A DNA stretch of 6,073 nucleotides. It comes from an uncultured Treponema sp. GTDB taxonomy: Bacteria; Spirochaetota; Spirochaetia; Treponematales; Treponemataceae. The position numbers were made by a program, and so were the translations under genes. Below are positions 1 to 3,580 of the stretch, piece by piece; within the stretch, counting starts at the first letter, position 1; each line of letters opens with the position of its first letter. The notes beneath the pieces were generated by a model. That model saw only the letters and a program-made list of their open reading frames with translations. It had not been told where the DNA came from and made no database searches. Where the stretch lies: contig CAKUWD010000176.1 in assembly GCA_934699065.1 (NCBI GenBank), positions 1-6,073 of the forward strand, written 5' to 3'.

Positions 1-71
1 TGAATATAGGGCAGGGCCTGAATCAGGACCTGCGCCTGGTCGGTACGGGAAATCTGCATCCTGTGATTCAT
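1..71 (-). CDS. argB: Acetylglutamate kinase, N-terminal fragment (runs off the left edge)
   Basis: Only the first 24 codons or so are present. They begin MNHRMQISRTDQ and continue to a segment reading AQVLIQALPYI, which resembles the start of acetylglutamate kinases (typically xxLIEALPYIxxF before the glycine-rich KYGG motif, which would lie outside the window). The enzyme phosphorylates N-acetylglutamate in arginine synthesis and is often feedback-inhibited by arginine. The start at 69-71 is chosen because a good ribosome binding site (GAGAGG on the minus strand, 77-82) lies 5 nt upstream; a second in-frame ATG at 57-59 has worse spacing. It lies 142 nt downstream of argJ on the same strand, so it is probably the next gene of the arginine operon. 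Identification rests on a short stretch plus the argJ neighbour. Confidence 0.8.
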   Translation of the reverse strand, partial: MNHRMQISRTDQAQVLIQALPYI

Positions 72-76
72 CCTTT

Positions 77-82
77 CCTCTC
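77..82 (-). promoter_or_regulatory. Ribosome binding site of argB
   Basis: GAGAGG on the minus strand, 5 nt before the ATG at 69-71. It decides between the two nearby in-frame ATG codons of argB in favour of the upstream one. Confidence 0.6.
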
Positions 83-160
83 GCTGGTTTAAGAAAATTG
101 ATCTTTTAGAGGCGAAATTCGCAATATATGAACAAGGGAAAAGCCCAAAGGCCAGCTACA

Positions 161-186
161 CAAGATTCGGTTATGGCCGAATCTTG
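161..186 (-). terminator. Second stem-loop in the argJ-argB spacer
   Basis: Perfect 10-bp inverted repeat: CAAGATTCGG (161-170) and CCGAATCTTG (177-186) with a 6-nt loop. It follows the argJ-end hairpin by two bases. On the minus strand the sequence after it lacks an immediate T-run; a TTTT comes only about 20 nt later (137-140). It may therefore be a weak or partial terminator, or a 3'-end stabilising or processing structure between argJ and argB, rather than a classical intrinsic terminator. Confidence 0.4.
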
Positions 187-188
187 CA

Positions 189-221
189 GTACATAAACTG
201 GCATCAAGCCAGTTTATGTAC
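189..221 (-). terminator. 14-bp stem-loop overlapping the argJ stop codon
   Basis: Perfect inverted repeat with 14-nt arms: GTACATAAACTGGC (189-202) and GCCAGTTTATGTAC (208-221), 5-nt loop ATCAA. The upstream arm in the transcript includes the argJ stop codon (214-216) and the last codons. No T-run follows directly. It could protect the argJ 3' end from exonucleases, lower read-through into argB, or act with the neighbouring hairpin as a partial terminator. The structure is directly visible; the function is inferred. Confidence 0.5.
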
Positions 222-1494
222 GATAGTCACCATTAATCTTTACATAGTCATAAGTAAGGTCGCAGCCCCAGGCTGTTCCTTCGGCCGAACCGTCTCCACA
301 CTGAACGAGAATCTCAACGGCCTCTTCACTCATGATAGCCTTTGCTTTATCTTCATCAAAGTTCATAGGAACACCATCTTTGTAAACCTGAACACTCTGG
401 TCTCCGTGAACTTCAAAGTCATCATAATTTTCAAAATAACGCTTAGCGCCTTTTTTGCTTGTAAACCAGATGCTGGTTTTATCCGGGTCAAACTCAATTC
501 CGCTGTAACCCATAGCACAAAGGAAGCGGCCAAAGTTTGCATCACTTCCAAACATAGCAGCTTTAACAAGACTTGAGCAGATGATTTCTTTAGCAAGACC
601 GCGGGCAGCTTCAACGCTGCGGGCTCCGCGAACATTACATTCAACAAGGCGGGTAGCACCTTCACCGTCGGCAGCAATTTTGCGGGCCATAACAAGATTC
701 ATTTTATTCATTGCTGCAAGGAAGATATCGTAATCAGCGCCAGGGCCGGTAATCTCTGTATTTCCTGCAAGACCATTTGCAAGTACACAAAGCGAGTCAT
801 TAGTAGAAGTGTCGCCGTCAACAGATACGCAGTTATAGGTTCCCTGAATAGATTCGTGAAGAGCCTTGCTCAGCATTTCGCTTGAAATTGCACAGTCTGT
901 AGTAATCATAGAAAGCATAGTTCCCATGTTGATGTGAATCATGCCGCTTCCCTTACACATAGTTCCCATGTGGCAAACTTTTCCGCCAAGGGTGAACTCA
1001 ACAGCGCACTCCTTAAACTGAGTGTCAGTAGTCATAATTGCAATGCGGGCTTCTTTGTTGCCGTCGCGGGAAAGTCCCTTAGCAAGAGCTTCTGCATTGT
1101 TTTCAACTTTTGTAACATCCAGCTGGGCACCAATAACGCCGGTAGAGTATACGATAACATCCTCAGCCTTAATGCCAAGCTGACCGGCCGCAGCCTTAGC
1201 CATACGCAGAGCATTCTCTGCACCCTGAGCTCCGGTACAGCAGTTAGCGTTACCGGAAATAGCAATAAGAGCCTGAGCGCGACCGTCTGCGAGATGTTTT
1301 TGAGTCAGCTTTACGCTTTCTGCCTTTACGCGGTTCTGAGTAAAAACACCTGCTGCATTACAAGGCACTTCTGAATAAACAAGTGCAGTATCGTTTTTAG
1401 TTCTGCTTGCCTTGATGTGGCAAAGCATTCCGTTTGCGGTGAAGCCTAGAGGAGCGCAAACACCGCCGTCTATAAACTTAATTTCATTTTGCAT
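214..1494 (-). CDS. argJ: Bifunctional glutamate N-acetyltransferase / ornithine acetyltransferase ArgJ
   Basis: 426 residues, full length for the family. ArgJ moves the acetyl group from N-acetylornithine to glutamate, recycling it in arginine synthesis; bifunctional members also acetylate glutamate with acetyl-CoA. Visible family marks are GGVCAPLGF near the N-terminus (10-18), YSTGVIG at 116-122 with the Thr-Gly oxyanion pair (118-119), and KGSGMIHINMGTML at 181-194 with the self-cleavage and nucleophile Thr192. Further marks are DGDTSTNDS (226-234), DGEGATRL (276-283), FGSDANFGR (315-323), and the C-terminal NGDYRT, whose Asn and final Thr bind substrate in known structures. Cleavage before Thr192 would give an alpha chain of 191 residues and a beta chain of 235. 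The residue before the nucleophile is Gly instead of the commoner Ala. The protein is rich in cysteine (16). Start ATG at 1492-1494 with AAAGGGA 10 nt upstream. Sequence alone does not separate mono- from bifunctional forms. Confidence 0.96.
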   Translation of the reverse strand: MQNEIKFIDGGVCAPLGFTANGMLCHIKASRTKNDTALVYSEVPCNAAGVFTQNRVKAESVKLTQKHLADGRAQALIAISGNANCCTGAQGAENALRMAKAAAGQLGIKAEDVIVYSTGVIGAQLDVTKVENNAEALAKGLSRDGNKEARIAIMTTDTQFKECAVEFTLGGKVCHMGTMCKGSGMIHINMGTMLSMITTDCAISSEMLSKALHESIQGTYNCVSVDGDTSTNDSLCVLANGLAGNTEITGPGADYDIFLAAMNKMNLVMARKIAADGEGATRLVECNVRGARSVEAARGLAKEIICSSLVKAAMFGSDANFGRFLCAMGYSGIEFDPDKTSIWFTSKKGAKRYFENYDDFEVHGDQSVQVYKDGVPMNFDEDKAKAIMSEEAVEILVQCGDGSAEGTAWGCDLTYDYVKINGDYRT

Positions 1495-1521
1495 AAATAT
1501 ACATTCCCTTTGTATATTTAT
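1493..1521 (-). promoter_or_regulatory. Inverted repeat enclosing the argJ ribosome binding site
   Basis: Two perfect 10-nt arms, ATAAATATAC (1493-1502) and GTATATTTAT (1512-1521), separated by 9 nt. The spacer holds the argJ Shine-Dalgarno (AAAGGGA on the minus strand, 1505-1511), and the 1493-1502 arm takes in two bases of the argJ ATG. The other arm overlaps the predicted -10 element. It could be a DNA operator, for example for an arginine repressor, or, if transcription starts far enough upstream, an RNA hairpin that shows the ribosome site in its loop and hides the start codon. It does not match the classical ARG box, so the regulator is unknown. Confidence 0.5.
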
Positions 1522-1546
1522 ACCATAATTTGCATAGATGATTCAA
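1517..1546 (-). promoter_or_regulatory. Predicted sigma-70 type promoter of argJ
   Basis: On the minus strand, TTGAAT (-35, 1541-1546) and TATAAA (-10, 1517-1522) with an 18-bp spacer, preceded by TGG as an extended -10. The expected start of transcription is near 1508-1511, giving a leader of only about 15 nt that begins at or just before the Shine-Dalgarno. Match by eye to consensus; not verified. Confidence 0.55.
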
Positions 1547-1561
1547 GTAAAATTGAAAAAA

Positions 1562-1590
1562 TTGAATTTTTCTTTTTTTTGTGGTATACT
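1562..1590 (+). promoter_or_regulatory. Predicted sigma-70 type promoter of carD
   Basis: TTGAAT (-35, 1562-1567) and TATACT (-10, 1585-1590) separated by 17 bp, with TGG as an extended -10 element. The spacer is almost all T, including a run of eight T (1573-1580). The expected transcription start is about 1596-1598, directly in front of the carD ATG at 1599, which predicts a leaderless message. It is divergent from the argJ promoter; the two -35 hexamers are inverted copies of each other, 15 bp apart. Confidence 0.65.
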
Positions 1591-1598
1591 TAATCTAT

Positions 1599-2267
1599 AT
1601 GGCAACAAAATTCAAAATTAACCAGAAGGTTGTTTATCCAAGTCAGGGTGTAGGAATTGTAAAGGAAGTTTTCGAAAAGACTTTTAAAGATCAGACCACC
1701 CTTTATTATAAGATTTATATTGAAGCCTCTGACATGGTTGTTATGGTTCCGGTAGACAATGCAGAGAACCTTGGTATCCGCCAGATTGTTTCGGCTAAAG
1801 AAGCTCAGGAAGCACTGAATCTTCTTTCAGATGATTTTGAGCCGATTACTTCGGACTGGAAACTCCGCTATCAGATGAATCTGGACCTTCTTAAAAAAGG
1901 TACTGTAAAAGATATTGCAACAATCGTTCGCTGCCTTTACAACAGAAGTAAAGTTAAGGAACTTCCAATCCTTGAACGCAAGCTTTATGATTCTGCAAAA
2001 AAATTGCTTGAAGATGAAATTGCTTTTGCACTTGGAAAATCAGCTAAGGATATTGAAGCTGAAATTCATACAAAGCTTGAGCCGCCGGGAGCAACTCCAA
2101 AAATTAAACATACTATGATTCTTGATGATGATGAAGATGATGATTTGATGGATGATATTTCTGACGGAAACAATCGCCGTAATTCAGATGATTCTGATGA
2201 TGAAGATGAGTCAGCAGATGATATGGGTGCGGATGACGATTTTGACGATGAGGATGATTCATTCTAA
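1599..2267 (+). CDS. carD: CarD/CdnL-family transcriptional regulator with acidic C-terminal tail
   Basis: 222 residues. Residues 4-55 are the RNA-polymerase-interacting Tudor-like domain (KINQKVVYPSQGVGIV at 6-21), as in CarD, CdnL and the TRCF RID. Residues 75-160 form the helical DNA-contact domain. It includes Trp87 in the DWKLRYQMN stretch, at the position of the tryptophan that wedges the promoter bubble in known CarD proteins. CarD members bind the polymerase beta subunit and stabilise open complexes, often at rRNA promoters. Residues 176-222 are an added tail in which 27 of 47 residues are Asp or Glu; typical CarD proteins stop near 160 residues. Start ATG at 1599 is chosen because homology begins there; an upstream in-frame GTG at 1581 overlaps the -10 element. 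No Shine-Dalgarno precedes the ATG, consistent with a leaderless message. The last 14 bases overlap ispD. Confidence 0.92.
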   Translation: MATKFKINQKVVYPSQGVGIVKEVFEKTFKDQTTLYYKIYIEASDMVVMVPVDNAENLGIRQIVSAKEAQEALNLLSDDFEPITSDWKLRYQMNLDLLKKGTVKDIATIVRCLYNRSKVKELPILERKLYDSAKKLLEDEIAFALGKSAKDIEAEIHTKLEPPGATPKIKHTMILDDDEDDDLMDDISDGNNRRNSDDSDDEDESADDMGADDDFDDEDDSF

Positions 2268-2928
2268 AATTGCAATTATCATAACTGCTGCCGGTTCTTC
2301 TACAAGAATTGGCGGCGGGATAAAAAAAGAATACCTTCCTTATAAAAACGGCACAGTCCTTTCGGTCTGTGCTGAAACTTTTTTAAATGCCTGTAAAGAC
2401 TTTGAAATTACAGATTTTGTTGTTACCTGTCCGGTGGCCGGAGTGGCTGCTTGCCGTGAGGCGCTTGGTAGTATTGCTGCTAAAGTTATAATTACCGAAG
2501 GGGCAGAGACTCGGCAAAAGTCTGTTTACAAAGGGCTGCTGGCAATAAAAGGCCAGCCTGATATTGTTTTGATTCATGACGGGGCGAGGCCGTTTGTGAG
2601 CCGGGAAGTCATACTTGAAGCACTGGAAACAGCAATACAAAACGGAGCTTCTGTTCCTGGAATTACACCTGTTGATACTCAAAAAGAAATTGATGAAAAT
2701 GGTTTTATTGTACGACACCTTGTGAGAAGTAAACTTGTTGCTGTTCAGACTCCGCAATGTTTTCAGTTTAATAAACTTCTCGAGGCGCACGGCCGCGCAG
2801 CGGCCGACAGCCGCGAATACACCGACGACACCGAAATTTGGGGCGAGTACTGCGGCCGTGTTTTTGTTACTAAAGGCGACGTAAATAATATTAAAATAAC
2901 ATATCCGTCAGATCTGGAGAAACTGTAA
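2254..2928 (+). CDS. ispD: 2-C-methyl-D-erythritol 4-phosphate cytidylyltransferase
   Basis: 224 residues from the ATG at 2254. IspD joins CTP and MEP to make CDP-methylerythritol, the third step of the MEP isoprenoid pathway. It shows the glycine-rich nucleotide loop TAAGSSTRIG (11-20) with Arg18, the Lys24/Lys25 region, ETRQKSV (85-91), HDGARPF (108-114), Arg158 before the QTPQCF motif (165-170), and Lys214 in NNIKIT. The last two match the E. coli MEP-contacting Arg157 and Lys213. The protein ends four residues after YPSD, lacking roughly the final half-helix seen in many IspD proteins. The start is uncertain: ATG at 2248 or 2254, both inside carD and neither with a good ribosome site, so translation is probably coupled to carD. 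The frame stays open upstream to 2152 through the acidic-tail DNA. A hairpin repeat starts 5 bases after the stop. Confidence 0.93.
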   Translation: MIHSKIAIIITAAGSSTRIGGGIKKEYLPYKNGTVLSVCAETFLNACKDFEITDFVVTCPVAGVAACREALGSIAAKVIITEGAETRQKSVYKGLLAIKGQPDIVLIHDGARPFVSREVILEALETAIQNGASVPGITPVDTQKEIDENGFIVRHLVRSKLVAVQTPQCFQFNKLLEAHGRAAADSREYTDDTEIWGEYCGRVFVTKGDVNNIKITYPSDLEKL

Positions 2929-2933
2929 AATAC

Positions 2934-2976
2934 GGTGGTTGCGGTCCCTGAGCTTGTCGAAGGGGTCGAAACCACC
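2934..2976. repeat. Intergenic hairpin repeat, copy 1 (nested form)
   Basis: Outer arms GGTGGTT (2934-2940) and AACCACC (2970-2976). Inside lies a second copy of the element: CCCT, the 11-nt core GAGCTTGTCGA (2950-2960), then AGGG. The core is the reverse complement of TCGACAAGCTC in copy 4. On the minus strand the outer unit begins GGTGGTTTCGAC like copy 4, then is interrupted by the inner unit and resumes as CAACCACC, so this looks like a repeat inside a repeat. Confidence 0.8.
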
Positions 2977-2991
2977 AGTTATATACGCAAA

Positions 2992-3016
2992 GGTCATTTC
3001 GACAGGCTCAATGACC
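2992..3016. repeat. Intergenic hairpin repeat, copy 2
   Basis: Arms GGTCATT (2992-2998) and AATGACC (3010-3016) around the core TCGACAGGCTC (2999-3009). It lies in the opposite orientation to copy 1, so the two form an inverted pair in the ispD-ispF spacer. It ends 6 nt before the ispF ribosome binding site and may affect ispF expression. Confidence 0.85.
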
Positions 3017-3022
3017 GGTTTT

Positions 3023-3027
3023 AGGAG
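3023..3027 (+). promoter_or_regulatory. Ribosome binding site of ispF
   Basis: AGGAG, 5 nt before the ATG at 3033. A strong site, unlike carD and ispD, which have none. It shows that ispF can be translated independently of ispD. Confidence 0.8.
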
Positions 3028-3032
3028 TACAA

Positions 3033-3515
3033 ATGATTCGCGTAGGACTAGGTTATGATCTTCACCGCCTCGTAGAAGGCCGCCGCTTAATTCTTGGTGG
3101 TATAACATTTGATTTTGAAAAAGGGGAGGACGGCCATTCGGATGGCGATGTTCTTCTTCACGCTATAACAGATGCGCTGCTGGGGGCTGCGAGTCTTGGC
3201 GATATAGGTTCTTACTTTCCACCGGAAGACGCTAAATGGAAAGATGCCGATTCTGCAGAACTTCTTCGCGCTGTATGGAAAGATGTTCAGGCTGCCGGCT
3301 GGTCGCTTGTTAACCTCGACTGCGTTATAAAGCTGGAAAAGCCAAAGTTTCTGGGGCGCCGCGGCGAAGTAATTGAAAGTATTGCGGCCATACTTGGCGT
3401 AGACAAATCTCAAATATTTGTTAAAGCAAAAACCGGCGAGAAACTCCCGCCGGTTGGAACCTCCGAGGCTGTTGAAGCGCAGGTAGTTTGTCTGCTTGAA
3501 AAATACGGTGATTGA
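3033..3515 (+). CDS. ispF: 2-C-methyl-D-erythritol 2,4-cyclodiphosphate synthase
   Basis: 160 residues, the usual length. IspF cyclises CDP-methylerythritol 2-phosphate to MEcPP with release of CMP, two steps after IspD in the MEP pathway; the enzyme is a trimer using a divalent metal. Metal ligands are visible as Asp9 and His11 (GYDLHR) and His43 (LLHAITDALLGA), with the substrate loop GHSDGD at 34-39. The nucleotide-site motif is AKTGEKLPPVGTSEAVEAQ (132-150), the counterpart of the classical TTTEKLGFTGRGEGIA. It is third in the carD-ispD-ispF set, 104 nt after ispD, with its own ribosome site. The last codons GGT GAT and the stop TGA are part of repeat copy 3, so the element defines the gene's end. 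The downstream neighbour is convergent. Confidence 0.95.
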   Translation: MIRVGLGYDLHRLVEGRRLILGGITFDFEKGEDGHSDGDVLLHAITDALLGAASLGDIGSYFPPEDAKWKDADSAELLRAVWKDVQAAGWSLVNLDCVIKLEKPKFLGRRGEVIESIAAILGVDKSQIFVKAKTGEKLPPVGTSEAVEAQVVCLLEKYGD

Positions 3516-3532
3516 GCCTGTCGAAATCACCG
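3498..3532 (-). terminator. Probable terminator of the coiled-coil gene, made from repeat copy 3
   Basis: Read on the minus strand, the 8-bp stem of copy 3 is followed directly by TATTTTTC (3505-3498), which fits an intrinsic terminator. The T-run falls inside the 3' end of ispF. On the plus strand no T-run follows either hairpin, so the ispF transcript would rely on the hairpins alone or on another mechanism. Confidence 0.5.
3506..3532. repeat. Intergenic hairpin repeat, copy 3, containing the ispF stop codon
   Basis: Eight-base arms CGGTGATT (3506-3513) and AATCACCG (3525-3532) around GAGCCTGTCGA (3514-3524), the reverse complement of the copy 2 core. The ispF stop TGA is at 3513-3515, within the element. 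Confidence 0.85.
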
Positions 3533-3546
3533 CAGACTTCTGTAAA

Positions 3547-3571
3547 GGTGGTTTCGACAAGCTCAACCACC
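3547..3571. repeat. Intergenic hairpin repeat, copy 4
   Basis: Arms GGTGGTT (3547-3553) and AACCACC (3565-3571) around TCGACAAGCTC (3554-3564). It is inverted relative to copy 3, 14 nt away; the two match at 22 of 25 positions when aligned in the same orientation. On the minus strand it is the first hairpin after the stop codon of the coiled-coil gene. Confidence 0.85.
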
Positions 3572-3580
3572 GCTGTAGGC

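Noticed and set aside
214..1374. Plus-strand open frames opposite argJ
   Set aside because: Antisense shadows of a well-recognised full-length argJ; their translations show no family features.
1487..1507. Six-residue leader reading frame (MYIYAK) before argJ on the minus strand
   Set aside because: The Shine-Dalgarno is too close to its ATG, it holds no arginine codons expected of an attenuator, and it is explained by the inverted repeat.
1581..1598. Upstream GTG start for carD adding six residues (MVYLIY)
   Set aside because: The GTG lies just before and the extension runs through the -10 element; homology starts at the ATG at 1599 and no ribosome site precedes the GTG.
2934..3571. The hairpin repeats as a CRISPR array
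   Set aside because: Units alternate in orientation, spacing is uneven, a gene lies between the pairs, and there are no regular spacers.
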